A program made the position numbers and the translations under genes. This document shows positions 48,028 to 57,018 of a stretch of DNA of 64,000 nt, in pieces. The notes under the pieces were generated by a model that worked only from the letters and a program-made list of their open reading frames with translations, ran no database searches and had not been told where the DNA came from. Origin of the DNA: Nonomuraea soli (GTDB lineage: Bacteria > Actinomycetota > Actinomycetes > Streptosporangiales > Streptosporangiaceae); contig NZ_JACDUR010000004.1 of assembly GCF_013761175.1 (NCBI RefSeq), positions 434,001 through 498,000 on the forward strand, given 5' to 3'. Within the stretch, counting starts at the first letter, position 1. The number at the start of each line of letters is the position of its first letter.

Positions 48028-49542
48028 GTGGCGCAGGTCGAGCACGTCGTCGTACTGATGCTGGAGAACCGGTCCTTCGATCACATGCTGGGCTTCCTGG
48101 CCCATCCCGATCCCGCCTTCGACGGGCTCAGGCACGGCGGGCCGTACACCAACCCCGGCTGGGAGGGCGGCCCGCCGGTCGCGGCGACGGCCGACGCGCG
48201 GCCGGTCATCCCGGTCGACCCCGACCACTCGCACGACGCGGCCGTGGAGCAGTTCGCCGAGGGCAACCAGGGCTTCGTCACCTCCTTCGAGCGCAAGGCC
48301 AGGGGGCTGGCGCAGCCGTCCTTCGGCGGCCTGCTCGGGCCGGTGATCAACTTCTTCTTCCGGCTCTTCAGCAGGCCGACGGAGAAGCGGGGCATGGGTC
48401 CGATCGTCATGCGCTGCCAGGACCCGGCCAACGTGCCGGTGCTGGCGACGCTCGCCACGGAGTTCGCGGTGTGCACCCGGTGGTTCTGCTCGGTGCCGGG
48501 CGAGACCTGGCCCAACCGCAACTACCTGCACGCGGCGACCTCCGACGGCGAGACGTCGATCCACCCGCGCTTCTACACCAACAAGACGATCTTCGAGTTG
48601 CTGGAGGAGGCCGGGCACGACTGGCGGATCTACCACGACGACGTGCCGCAGGCGTGGGCCTTCAGCAACCTGTGGAACTCCGCCGAGCGCATCGCGCGCT
48701 GGCGCGACATCTCCGAGCTGGCCGCCGACGCGGCCGCCGGGGACCTGCCCGCCTACACCTTCGTCGAGCCCAACCACCGGCCGCCGGTCAGGCTCAACGA
48801 CCGGCCGAGCAACAGCCAGCATCCCGGCAACAACGTCGCCGACGACTGGAAGCCGGGCGACGACACCGACTTCGCCCGCGCCGAGGGCCTGATCGCGGGG
48901 ATCTACGAGGCGCTGAGAGGCAATCCCGAGCTGTTCGCCACGACGGTCTTCGTGGTCACCTACGACGAGCACGGGGGGCTCTACGACCACGTCGCGCCGC
49001 CGACGGGCCTGCGCGACCCCGGCACGGCGCCCAGCCCGCTGGGCCGCATCCTGCGCTTCCTGGCCTACAAGAACAGCTCCGCCTTCGACTTCTCCAGCAC
49101 CGGCGGCAGGGTGCCCGCCGTCGTCGTCTCGCCACTCATCCCGCCCGGCACGCTGTGCACGGCGACGATGGAGCACGCGTCGGTGCCCGCCACGCTCAGG
49201 GCGCTGTTCGCGCCGGACGCGCCGCCGCTGACCGCGCGCGACGCCGGCGCGGCCAGGTTCGACACGCTGTGCACGCTGCCGGCGCCGCGCTCCGCCGTAC
49301 CCGACCTGTCCGGTTTCGTACGGCACGCGCTCACGATGGAGGCTGCCGCAGAGCCGCCCGCCGAGAGGCTCCCCGACCATGCCCAGGAGCTGGCCGTGCT
49401 GGCCAGAAGGGTGAAGGCCAGGCTGGAGCGCCGTCCCGCCGTCTTCCCGGGTGTGAGCTGGCAGGCCAGGGACCGGCGCTCCTTCGGCCCGGCACTCGAC
49501 TCCTTCCGCGAGGCCGCCGAGCGGGCCCGCGTCAGTAGATGA
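48028..49542 (+). CDS. Phospholipase C / acid phosphatase-type phosphoesterase family
   Basis: 504 aa. The N-terminal 'VEHVVVLMLENRSFDHMLGFL' with the metal-binding Glu-Asn and 'TTVFVVTYDEHGGLYDHVAPP' with Asp/His ligands are the signatures of the PlcC/AcpA alkaline-phosphatase-like superfamily. Unlike most secreted members it starts without a Tat or Sec signal, so it may be cytoplasmic. The substrate (phospholipid, phosphate ester) is not known. It overlaps the convergent monooxygenase gene by 11 nt. Confidence 0.75.
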   Translation: MAQVEHVVVLMLENRSFDHMLGFLAHPDPAFDGLRHGGPYTNPGWEGGPPVAATADARPVIPVDPDHSHDAAVEQFAEGNQGFVTSFERKARGLAQPSFGGLLGPVINFFFRLFSRPTEKRGMGPIVMRCQDPANVPVLATLATEFAVCTRWFCSVPGETWPNRNYLHAATSDGETSIHPRFYTNKTIFELLEEAGHDWRIYHDDVPQAWAFSNLWNSAERIARWRDISELAADAAAGDLPAYTFVEPNHRPPVRLNDRPSNSQHPGNNVADDWKPGDDTDFARAEGLIAGIYEALRGNPELFATTVFVVTYDEHGGLYDHVAPPTGLRDPGTAPSPLGRILRFLAYKNSSAFDFSSTGGRVPAVVVSPLIPPGTLCTATMEHASVPATLRALFAPDAPPLTARDAGAARFDTLCTLPAPRSAVPDLSGFVRHALTMEAAAEPPAERLPDHAQELAVLARRVKARLERRPAVFPGVSWQARDRRSFGPALDSFREAAERARVSR

Positions 49543-50986
49543 GCTCGTAGGCGCCGGTGTTCACCTTGCGCGTGCGTGCCCAGTACTCGAAGGTGAAGCC
49601 CGGCCACAACGTGCGGTTGACGCCGTGCTCGTCCAGATACCAGGAGCGGCAGCCGCCCTCCGCCCACACCAGCCGGTCGAGCCGCTCCTGCAGGCGCCGG
49701 TTGAAGGCACGCTGGTGCGAGGGGAGCACGTCGATGGCCCTGGCCTTCGTGCGCGACAGCAGCCGCAGGCATTCCATGACGTAGCGGACCTGAGACTCGA
49801 TCATGAAGACCACCGAGTTGTGCCCCAGGCCGGTGTTGGGGCCGAGCAGGAAGAACAGGTTGGGGAAGCCGGACGTCGTGATGCCGTAGTAGGTCTCGAT
49901 GCCGTCGCGCCAGGCGTCCTGGATCTTCAGCCCGTCGCGCCCGATGATGCGCTGGTCGTTGAGGGCGTCGACGACCTTGAACCCGGTGCCGTAGACGATC
50001 ACGTCGACCTCGATCTCCTCGCCGGAGGCGGTGACGACGCCCGTCGGCGTGATCGCGGTGATCGCGGAGGTGTCGAGGGTGACGTTGGGCCTGGTCAGCG
50101 CCGGATAGTAGTCGCTGGACAGCAGGATGCGCTTGCACCCGATGGTGTAGTCGGGGGTGAGCTTGGCGCGCAGCTCGGGGTCGGGAACCTGCTGCTCCAG
50201 ATGGCGCAGGGCCATGCGCTCGTGCACCTTCATCAGGCGCGGGTCGATGGTGAAGCCGAGCGCGCGGGTCTCCAGCGACCAGTAGATGGCGTTGCGGAGG
50301 GTCCTGGCGCCGCCGGGACGTTCGACGAACTTCTTGAGCCGTCCGGTGATGGGGAAGTCCGGCTTGGGCTGGATCCACGGCGGGGTGCGCTGGAAGAGGG
50401 TCAGGTGGGCGGTCTGGGGGGCGATCCGCGGCACGAACTGGATGGCCGAGGCGCCGGTGCCGATGACGGCGACGCGTTTGCCGGTGAGGTCGATCGAGTG
50501 GTCCCACTCGGCGGAGTGGAAGGCGGGACCGGCGAACGACTCCCGCCCCGGGATGTCCGGAAATTTCGGGATGTGGAGGGCGCCGATTCCGGACACCACC
50601 GCCTTGCACCGCAGCGGAGCGCCACCCGCGACGGCCACCTCCCACTCCCGCGCCGCGTCGTCCCACTCCAGGCCCACGACCTCCTGGCCGAAACGGAAGT
50701 GGCCTGCCAGGCCGTACCTCTCGACGCAGGAGCGCATGTACCGCCAGATCTCCTCCTGCGGCGAGAACATGCGCGACCAGCCGGGGTTGAGGTCGAAGGA
50801 GAAGGAGTACATGTGCGAGGGCACGTCGCAGGCGCAGCCGGGGTAGGTGTTGTCGCGCCAGGTCCCGCCCAGGTCGGCGGCCTTCTCCAGGATGACGAAG
50901 TCGTGGTACCCGGCGTCCTTCAGCTTGATCGCCATGCCGATCCCGGCGAAGCCGGAACCGATGATCACAATGCCCGGCTCAGCCAT
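49532..50986 (-). CDS. Flavin-containing Baeyer-Villiger-type monooxygenase
   Basis: 484 aa from ATG 50986 (AGGAGAGCC upstream). Two Rossmann motifs are visible: 'GIVIIGSGFAGIGMAIKLKDAG' near the N-terminus for FAD, and 'VAVIGTGASAIQFVP' for NADPH. Between them the Baeyer-Villiger fingerprint FxGxxxHxxxWD is present as 'FAGPAFHSAEWD'. Such enzymes insert oxygen into ketones using NADPH and O2. Its start overlaps the end of the di-iron hydrolase gene by 8 nt, indicating a joint pathway. The substrate (cyclic or long-chain ketone) is unknown. Confidence 0.85.
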   Translation of the reverse strand: MAEPGIVIIGSGFAGIGMAIKLKDAGYHDFVILEKAADLGGTWRDNTYPGCACDVPSHMYSFSFDLNPGWSRMFSPQEEIWRYMRSCVERYGLAGHFRFGQEVVGLEWDDAAREWEVAVAGGAPLRCKAVVSGIGALHIPKFPDIPGRESFAGPAFHSAEWDHSIDLTGKRVAVIGTGASAIQFVPRIAPQTAHLTLFQRTPPWIQPKPDFPITGRLKKFVERPGGARTLRNAIYWSLETRALGFTIDPRLMKVHERMALRHLEQQVPDPELRAKLTPDYTIGCKRILLSSDYYPALTRPNVTLDTSAITAITPTGVVTASGEEIEVDVIVYGTGFKVVDALNDQRIIGRDGLKIQDAWRDGIETYYGITTSGFPNLFFLLGPNTGLGHNSVVFMIESQVRYVMECLRLLSRTKARAIDVLPSHQRAFNRRLQERLDRLVWAEGGCRSWYLDEHGVNRTLWPGFTFEYWARTRKVNTGAYELIY

Positions 50987-51851
50987 TGGCTCTCCTGTAG
51001 GACTCGAACTCTCGATGCGCCGGTGAGACGGCGATATAGGCGAGCGCCTGCCGTACGTCGCCCTCCTGCGAAGGGTGGAAGCCGGGCCGCAGGTAGCGCG
51101 GCATGGCCAGGACCAGGCTGCGCAACGTCGGCACCCGCCCCTGGCCGGCACGATAGAAGAAGTGCGACCACTTCGGCGCGATCCGCCCGCGCACGATCGG
51201 GTCGTGCTCCATCAGGAACCGCCCGCCGTTCATGATCAGGTAGATCATGGCCGGCCCGGTGCCGGCCATCGTCCGCACCCGCCGCGCGTAGGAGCCGTCG
51301 AGGTGCGTGAACAGGTCGAAGGCCACGCTGCGGTGCTCGACCTCCTCGGCGCCGTGCCAGCGCAGCAGGTCCATCATGACCGCGTCGGCGCCCGCGTCGT
51401 CGAGGGGCTCGGCGTCGAGGATCCACTGCCCGAGCACGGCAGTGTAGTGCTCGATGGCCGCGATGATCGCCACCCGCTCCAGCAGCCAGAAGCGCCGGGC
51501 GGAGGGCGGCAGCGTGTGGTCGCCCAGCAGCCGCTCGAACAGCCACTCCACGTTCTCGACGAACGGCGTCGGGTCCAGTCCCTGCTCGCGCAGGTGCTCC
51601 AGCACCCGCTGGTGGGCCACGGCGTGCGTGCCCTCCTGCCCCATGAAGCCCTTGACCTGCTCCTTGAGCAGCGGGTCGGTGATGTGGGGCAGAGCCTGCT
51701 TGAAGACGTGCACGAACCAGCGTTCGCCGGCGGGCAGCAGCAGGTGGAGGGTGTTGATCAGGTGCGTGGTGAACGGGTCGCCCGGCACCCAGTGCAGCGG
51801 CGTGTCCTCCCAGGAGAAGCGCACCCTGCGCGGCGCGATTTTATTGGACAC
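50979..51851 (-). CDS. Metal-dependent hydrolase/di-iron-type protein (PF10118-like)
   Basis: About 290 aa from GTG 51851; TTG 51860 is the alternative start. TACATT sits exactly 7 nt before the GTG, suggesting a leaderless transcript. Helical ferritin-like metal motifs are visible: 'MGQEGTHAVAHQRVLEHL', 'VAIIAAIEHYTAVLG' and 'LLRWHGAEEVEHRSVAFDLF' (repeated Glu...ExxH). Family members are annotated as metal-dependent hydrolases but their chemistry is unproven. It is first in an operon with a Baeyer-Villiger monooxygenase. A 19-bp inverted repeat overlaps the promoter. Confidence 0.75.
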   Translation of the reverse strand: MSNKIAPRRVRFSWEDTPLHWVPGDPFTTHLINTLHLLLPAGERWFVHVFKQALPHITDPLLKEQVKGFMGQEGTHAVAHQRVLEHLREQGLDPTPFVENVEWLFERLLGDHTLPPSARRFWLLERVAIIAAIEHYTAVLGQWILDAEPLDDAGADAVMMDLLRWHGAEEVEHRSVAFDLFTHLDGSYARRVRTMAGTGPAMIYLIMNGGRFLMEHDPIVRGRIAPKWSHFFYRAGQGRVPTLRSLVLAMPRYLRPGFHPSQEGDVRQALAYIAVSPAHREFESYRRANG

Positions 51852-51861
51852 AAAGTCCAAT
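51843..51861 (-). promoter_or_regulatory. Operator-like inverted repeat at the hydrolase/BVMO promoter
   Basis: ATTGGAC and GTCCAAT are exact 7-bp arms around 5 bp, covering the -10 hexamer and start region on the minus strand. Its form suggests a TetR-family repressor site; no regulator gene is adjacent. Confidence 0.6.
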
Positions 51862-51969
51862 GTAATAACAGAACAATATTCAGTCTAGAGTGACCGGTGT
51901 CACAGTGTCTCGGGCACGACGAAACCGCGCCGTGAGCGGGCTCCCGCGGCGCGGACAGGGCTGCCGCCG

Positions 51970-52143
51970 TCAGCGGAGCAGTAGGTACGCCACGACGCCG
52001 ACGATCGCGATCGCCAGGACGACCGCGATGACGGGCAGCACCATGGAGCGCTGCTTCGGCTGTGTGGCCTCGTTGTCCACCCGGTTCGCGTACGCGCGGA
52101 ACTGCTGGGTGTTGCCCGCGGGATCGAGGTGCTGGTCAGACAT
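51970..52143 (-). CDS. Small single-helix membrane protein
   Basis: 57 aa: hydrophilic 'MSDQHLDPAGNTQQFRAYANRVDNEATQPKQRS' then one C-terminal helix 'MVLPVIAVVLAIAIVGVVAYLLLR'. TACAGT lies 7 nt before the ATG (leaderless). It is divergent from the surf1 gene. A role in respiratory assembly is possible from context only. Confidence 0.6.
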   Translation of the reverse strand: MSDQHLDPAGNTQQFRAYANRVDNEATQPKQRSMVLPVIAVVLAIAIVGVVAYLLLR

Positions 52144-52242
52144 GACCAGCACTGTATCCGCGAACGGTGGTCGATTTGCACCTTTTCGACACATCCGAGG
52201 GTCGCAGGGGAGACCGGTCCTATCTGCGGATACCTTTGACTC

Positions 52243-53019
52243 ATGCTGCGCACCCTCCTCGCCCCCCGCCTGTGGGGACTGCACCTGGTGGTGATCGCAG
52301 CCGTCGCCGCCTTCATCTTCCTGGGCCGGTGGCAGCTGGGCGTCTTCGAGGACTCGGGCCGCCCGCACGCCGCGGACGACCCCGCGCCCGTCGCCGTCGA
52401 ACAGGTCATCAAACCCGGCTCCGGCTTCGACGGAACCCCCAGGCACCGGGTGACCGCGAGCGGCACCTACGACGCCGCCCTCCAGCTGTTCGTCGTCGAC
52501 CGCAAGCCCGACGCCGACGCGGTCGGCGGCAAGGCCTCGCGCGACGAGGGCTTCTGGGTGCTCACCCCGATCCGCCTCGACGACGGCACGCTCGTGCCCG
52601 TCGTGCGTTCCTGGGTGGCCCGGCAGGCCGACGCCCCCGCGGTGCCGAGCGGCAAGGTCCAGGTCACCGGCCGGGTCAGCCCGCCGGAGTCGACCGACAG
52701 CGTGCAGCGGCGCTCGGGAACCCAGCCGGGGCAGGTGCAGACCGTCTCGACCTCCGAGCTGATCAACCTGTGGCCCGGGGAGCAGGTGCGCAACGGCTTC
52801 GTCGTCGCCTCCGACTCCGGCGTCGCGGCCGCACCACCCCAGCAGGGCGGTAGCGTGACCTGGCGTAACCTCGCCTACGCGCTGAACTGGTGGATCTTCG
52901 CGGTCTTCGCAGTTTTCATGTGGTTTCACTACGTACGCGAAGCCGTACGGACATCGAGAGGACAGCAGTGGAGTCAGCCCTCAAGCCCTTCAGAGTTCTC
53001 GCCTACATCGTCGGGGTGA
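52243..53019 (+). CDS. SURF1-family cytochrome oxidase assembly protein
   Basis: 258 aa. Two membrane helices bracket an outer domain: 'LHLVVIAAVAAFIFLGRWQLGVF' near the N-terminus (the 'LGxWQ' motif is typical) and 'LAYALNWWIFAVFAVFMWFHYVREA' near the C-terminus; 'WVLTPIRLDDGTLVPVVRSWV' is the conserved central strand. SURF1 helps haem insertion into cytochrome c oxidase. TACCTT lies 6 nt before the ATG. The next gene overlaps its 3' end by 52 nt. Confidence 0.85.
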   Translation: MLRTLLAPRLWGLHLVVIAAVAAFIFLGRWQLGVFEDSGRPHAADDPAPVAVEQVIKPGSGFDGTPRHRVTASGTYDAALQLFVVDRKPDADAVGGKASRDEGFWVLTPIRLDDGTLVPVVRSWVARQADAPAVPSGKVQVTGRVSPPESTDSVQRRSGTQPGQVQTVSTSELINLWPGEQVRNGFVVASDSGVAAAPPQQGGSVTWRNLAYALNWWIFAVFAVFMWFHYVREAVRTSRGQQWSQPSSPSEFSPTSSG

Positions 53020-53288
53020 TGCTGCTGGTGCTGTGCGTGGGCATGGTGCTGAAGTACATCGTCGGCGTCGACTGGTGGCCCTCGCTCGTCATCGCGCAGA
53101 TCCACGGCTTCCTCTACATGGTCTACCTGGTCGCCACCATGAACCTGGGCATGAAGGCACGCTGGAGCTGGCCGAAGATCCTGGGCGTGATGCTCGGCGG
53201 CACCGTGCCGTTCCTGTCGTTCTACGTCGAGCGACGGGTGACCGAGCAGATCCATCAGGCGGAGGAACCGAGCGGATCCCCCGCCTGA
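52968..53288 (+). CDS. DUF3817-family membrane protein
   Basis: 106 aa from GTG 52968 with GAGAGGA upstream. Three helices: 'FRVLAYIVGVMLLVLCVGMVLKY', 'VIAQIHGFLYMVYLVATMNLGMKA' and 'ILGVMLGGTVPFLSFYVERRV'; 'GFLYMVYL' and 'PFLSFYVER' are typical of DUF3817. Function unknown; it is translationally coupled to surf1. Confidence 0.8.
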   Translation: MESALKPFRVLAYIVGVMLLVLCVGMVLKYIVGVDWWPSLVIAQIHGFLYMVYLVATMNLGMKARWSWPKILGVMLGGTVPFLSFYVERRVTEQIHQAEEPSGSPA

Positions 53289-53296
53289 CGCGGGCC

Positions 53297-53491
53297 TCAG
53301 TGGCCGATGCCGCGCCTGCGAGCTCTCTTGAGCCGCTCACGCTGCGACTGGTCGAGCATGAGATAGCCGACGACAGGCGCGGCGATGACACCGAGCACGA
53401 CCAGCGTGGTGATCCAACCCCAGCCGAAGATGAACAGTGAGAGCAGGACGGCGGCGCCTGCGCCGATGGCGTACTTCTTCATGGGCGACAT
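53297..53491 (-). CDS. Small two-helix membrane protein
   Basis: 64 aa from ATG 53491, the in-frame ATG best spaced (6 nt) from AGGAG; ATG 53494 is also possible. Two helices ('YAIGAGAAVLLSLFIFGWGW' and 'LVVLGVIAAPVVGYLML') and a basic C-terminal tail 'RERLKRARRRGIGH'. Convergent with DUF3817 (8-nt gap). Function unknown. Confidence 0.6.
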   Translation of the reverse strand: MSPMKKYAIGAGAAVLLSLFIFGWGWITTLVVLGVIAAPVVGYLMLDQSQRERLKRARRRGIGH

Positions 53492-53542
53492 CATCAACTC
53501 CTAGAGACGCGGGCCCTTCCCATTCTGCAACGTCTCATACCC

Positions 53543-56416
53543 TCATGACGGTTCCTGGCCGCGATATATCGCATCCCTGATCCTCGCCAGGTCCTCCTCC
53601 AGAGCGGGCGAGGCGGGCATGCCGCAGGTCAGACGCGTCGAGGCCGCCTCGTCGAGCAGCCGCGCGGCCTCCTCGAACAATCCGGCGAGCGCGTGCGCGC
53701 CGGCCAGCCCCTCCAGCGCGCCCGCGATGTCGCCGGGCGCGTCCATCGCCTTGGCCTCGTCCAGCGCCTGCCGGTGCAGCTCCATCGCCGTCGCGGCCTG
53801 ACCCCTCAGCTCGGCGATGTAGCCGAGCTCGATGAGGATCATCGTGTTGTGCACCGCCCCCGGCTCCAGCAGCAGGCGCAGATGCCGCTCCGCCAGGTCG
53901 AGGCGGCCGCTGCGGCGCGCGGCGTAGCCGAGCACGGTCCTGGCGAACACCAGCGTCGTGCGGAACCCCTGCTCCGTGGCCAGATCCAGGGCGCGCTGGC
54001 CCAGGTCGAACGCCTGCTCGTGCTCCCCGCGCTGGGTGGCGATCCAGCCCAGCCAGCACAACCGGTCGGCGGCGTCGGGCCACAACCCCAGCTCCTCCGC
54101 CAGGCGCAGCGCCTCGGTGTTGGCCAGGACCGCCCGCTCGTAGTCGCCGGTCATCTCCGCCAGCGCCGCCAGCCACTCGGCCGCGCGCAGCGAACCCCAC
54201 GGGTCGTCGCGCAGCAGCTCGGCCGCGCGAGTCGCGGTGCTCTCCAGCTCGGCCAGGTCGGCGCGCATGTGCGCGGCCATCGCCGAGAGGATCAGCGTCG
54301 CGCCCTCGCCCCACCGGTCGCCCACGGCACGGAAACGTTCCAGCAGCTCGGGTGCGCGGTCCAGGTCGTTGGTGGCGATGGCGTGGAACCACTGGGCGCG
54401 CGCCCGCTCACCCGGGTCGGCGATGTCCTCGTACGGCACCGCGGTCGTCCGCTCGCCCTGGGCCGCGGCGAAGGCGGACTGCCAGGCCAGTGCTCTGGCC
54501 CGCTCGCTCGCCCGTGAGACGCCGTCCTCGCCTTCCAGAGCCGCCGCCAGCGCGCGGCGTGCCTCGACGAGCCGTCCGCGCAGGTACCAGTACCACCCCA
54601 GCGCGTTGACCAGCCGCAGCGCGTACGGCCCGCGCTGAGCGGCACGCAGGTTGGCCGCCTCGGAGTCCAGGCGCTTCAGCCACTCGGCCTGGCCGAGCCC
54701 GTGCAGGTCCGCCCGCTCCGCCAGCTCCGTGTAGTAGGCAGCGTGGCGCCGCCGTACCTCCGCCTCCTCGCCCGCCTCCCGCAGCCGCTCGGCGCAGAAG
54801 GCGGCCACCGACTCCAGGAGCCGGTAGCGGGTCGCGCCCGGCCCGTGCACCACCGTGACCAGCGAACGGTCGACCAGCCTGACCAGCAGGTCGAGCACGT
54901 CGAGCCCAGGTTCCGCGCACACCGCCTCGGCGGCCTCCAGCGTGCAGCCGTCGGCGTGCGCGGCCAGGCGGCGCAGCACCACGCGCTCGTCGGCGGAAAG
55001 CAGGTCCCAGCTCCAGGCGATCATCGCGGTGAGCGTCTGCTGCCGAGGTGGCGCACCCCGGTGGCCGGTCTGCAGCAGCCGGAACCGGTCGTCGAGCCGG
55101 GACACCAGCCCGTCGACGCCGAGCGCGCGCACGCGGGTGGCCGCCAGCTCCAGCGCCAGCGGGATGCCGTCGAGCCTCTTGCACAGCAGTGCCACGCCGT
55201 CGTCCTGGCCGTCGGCCACCTTGCTCCGCGCCCTGAACAGCCGCATCGCGTCGGACAGGTCGAGCGGCGGCACACTCCACACCGCCTCGCCCGGCACCCC
55301 CAGCGGCTCGCGGCTGGTGGCCAGCAGGCTCAGCCCAGGAGCACCGCGCAGCAACTGCCCCGCCAGCCCGGCCGCCTGGTCGATCACGTGCTCGCAGTTG
55401 TCGAGCACGATCAGCATCGAACGCTCGCGCAGCGCCTCCACCAGCGGGACGTCGTCGCGCAGTCCCAGACTCGCCGCCAGGTGGGCGGCCAGATCGGTGC
55501 GCGCGTCGGCGCCCGCCAGCTCCACCAGCCACGCCGGCCTGCCCCTGGCCGCCTCCAGCGCCAGCGTCGTCTTGCCGACCCCGCCCGAGCCCGTCAGCGT
55601 GACCAGGCGGTTGCCCTCCAGCAGCGCGCCGATCTCGGCCAGCGCCTCGTCGCGGCCGATCAGCTCGACCAGCGCGGCGGGCAGATTCGACGCCGGTACG
55701 GCACGCGGCGCCGAGAGCGCCGGATCCTGGCGCAGGATCCGCTGGTACAGCTCGGCCAGCTCCGGGCTCGGATCCAGGCCCAGCTCGTCGGCGAGACGAT
55801 CACGCAGGTCCTGGTAGGCGTCCAGAGCCTCGCCCTGGCGGCCCGCACGATACAGGGCCTTGATCTGTACGGCACGCAGCCGCTCACGCAGCGGATGCGC
55901 ATCGACGAGCTCGGCCACATCGACCGGCATGCCCAGCTCCAGCCGGGCCTCGGCCAGCTCCTCCGCGCAGGCCAGCCGCTGCTCCTCCAGCCGCGCCACC
56001 GCCGCCCTGGCGAACTCCTCATCGGCGAAGTCGGCCAGCGCCGGACCCCGCCACAACCGCAGCGCCTCCTCCAGCCGCCGCACCCGTGTCTGGGCGTCGC
56101 CCGGCGTGTTCACCAGCTCATGGAAGGCCACCACGTCGATCGCGTCGCTCTGGAGGAGATAGCCAGGCGCGCGCGACACGACCAGCTCGGCGCCGATCGC
56201 CTTGCGCAGCTGCGACACGCGCACCTGCAGGCTGGCGGTCGGGTTCGACGGCGGCTCCTCGCCCCACAGGTCGTCGACCAGCCGATCCACCGAGACGACC
56301 CGGCCGTGGCTCAGCAGCAGGTCCGCCAGGAGCGCGCGCACCTTCAGGCCCGGCACGGACACCGGCTCGCCGTCGTCCGTCCACACCCCAAGCGGTCCAA
56401 GCAGGCCAAAGCGCAT
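53543..56416 (-). CDS. AfsR/SARP-like regulator with BTAD, NB-ARC and TPR region (copy 2)
   Basis: 957 aa from ATG 56416. SARP winged helix 'MRFGLLGPLGVWTDDGEPVSVPGLKVRALLADLLLSHGRVVSVDRLVDDLWGEE', BTAD to about residue 245, NTPase Walker A 'GSGGVGKTTLALEAARG' (about residue 275) and Walker B 'SMLIVLDNCEHV', then TPR-like helices. It parallels the protein at 24331-27177 along its whole length. It is divergent from an FMN reductase/DHFR-like pair; between them lies an 11-bp-spaced direct repeat with the same distances to the -10 and ATG as at the first locus. Confidence 0.85.
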   Translation of the reverse strand: MRFGLLGPLGVWTDDGEPVSVPGLKVRALLADLLLSHGRVVSVDRLVDDLWGEEPPSNPTASLQVRVSQLRKAIGAELVVSRAPGYLLQSDAIDVVAFHELVNTPGDAQTRVRRLEEALRLWRGPALADFADEEFARAAVARLEEQRLACAEELAEARLELGMPVDVAELVDAHPLRERLRAVQIKALYRAGRQGEALDAYQDLRDRLADELGLDPSPELAELYQRILRQDPALSAPRAVPASNLPAALVELIGRDEALAEIGALLEGNRLVTLTGSGGVGKTTLALEAARGRPAWLVELAGADARTDLAAHLAASLGLRDDVPLVEALRERSMLIVLDNCEHVIDQAAGLAGQLLRGAPGLSLLATSREPLGVPGEAVWSVPPLDLSDAMRLFRARSKVADGQDDGVALLCKRLDGIPLALELAATRVRALGVDGLVSRLDDRFRLLQTGHRGAPPRQQTLTAMIAWSWDLLSADERVVLRRLAAHADGCTLEAAEAVCAEPGLDVLDLLVRLVDRSLVTVVHGPGATRYRLLESVAAFCAERLREAGEEAEVRRRHAAYYTELAERADLHGLGQAEWLKRLDSEAANLRAAQRGPYALRLVNALGWYWYLRGRLVEARRALAAALEGEDGVSRASERARALAWQSAFAAAQGERTTAVPYEDIADPGERARAQWFHAIATNDLDRAPELLERFRAVGDRWGEGATLILSAMAAHMRADLAELESTATRAAELLRDDPWGSLRAAEWLAALAEMTGDYERAVLANTEALRLAEELGLWPDAADRLCWLGWIATQRGEHEQAFDLGQRALDLATEQGFRTTLVFARTVLGYAARRSGRLDLAERHLRLLLEPGAVHNTMILIELGYIAELRGQAATAMELHRQALDEAKAMDAPGDIAGALEGLAGAHALAGLFEEAARLLDEAASTRLTCGMPASPALEEDLARIRDAIYRGQEPS

Positions 56417-56427
56417 AAGCCCCTACC

Positions 56428-56459
56428 TTAAGACTTCGGTAAGCGCGGCCCGGCATCGT
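56428..56459 (+). promoter_or_regulatory. SARP-type promoter of the FMN reductase gene
   Basis: TTAAG (56428-56432) and GTAAG (56439-56443) repeat at 11-bp spacing. Ten bp later is CATCGT (56454-56459), and 7 nt after that ATG 56467. The leader CCGGCA..GT.ACGGCCATGA is nearly the same as before ATG 27231. Confidence 0.55.
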
Positions 56460-56466
56460 TACGGCC

Positions 56467-57018
56467 ATGAGGGAAATGCGGATCGCGGTCATCATCGCCA
56501 GCACACGGCAGGGGCGCTTCGGCCCCACCGTCGCCGGCTGGTTCGCCGAGCAGGCCCGCAAGCACTTCCAGGTCGACCTGATCGACCTGGCCCAGGCGGG
56601 GCTGCCCGCGATGCTCCAGGACGACGAACCCGCCGAGGTCGCCGCCCTGGGATCGAGGCTGGCCGCGGCCGATGGTTTCGTGATCGTGACTCCCGAGTAC
56701 AACCATAGTTTCCCCGCTCCGCTGAAGACCGCGCTCGACTGGTACTTCGAGGAGTGGCACGCCAAACCGGTGAGCTTCGTCGCCTACGGGCGCGAGAGCG
56801 GCGGGCTGATGGCGGTCGCGCAGCTGCGGCAGATCTGCATCGAGCTGCGTGCCGTACCCATCCGCGAGATCGTCGCCCTGCCCAACTACTGGGAGCTGTT
56901 CACCGCGGAAGGCGCGTGGCCCAGGCCGTACGCGGTCTGCGACGAGGCAGTCAAGACCATGCTCGACCGGCTCGGCTGGTGGGCACAGATTCTGAGGAAC
57001 GGAAGGACCGAGTCATGA
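56467..57018 (+). CDS. NADPH-dependent FMN reductase family protein
   Basis: 183 aa. Flavodoxin-like: 'MRIAVIIASTRQGRFGPTVAGWF' binds the FMN phosphate (ATG 56476 is an alternative start), and 'DGFVIVTPEYNHSFPAPLKTALDWYFEEWHAKPVSFVAYGRESGG' is the conserved PEYN...LK.A.D region. Such enzymes reduce FMN, quinones or azo compounds with NAD(P)H. It overlaps the DHFR-like gene (ATGA) and lies beside the AfsR-like regulator that probably activates it. Confidence 0.85.
   Translation: MREMRIAVIIASTRQGRFGPTVAGWFAEQARKHFQVDLIDLAQAGLPAMLQDDEPAEVAALGSRLAAADGFVIVTPEYNHSFPAPLKTALDWYFEEWHAKPVSFVAYGRESGGLMAVAQLRQICIELRAVPIREIVALPNYWELFTAEGAWPRPYAVCDEAVKTMLDRLGWWAQILRNGRTES

Noticed and set aside
46171..49380. 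1069-codon minus-strand frame across ggt and the phospholipase-like gene
   Set aside because: Crosses a promoter and a terminator of real genes and shows only shadow composition.
53693..56431. Long plus-strand frames over the second AfsR-like gene
   Set aside because: Gln/Arg-rich shadows; the minus-strand protein has clear SARP and Walker motifs.
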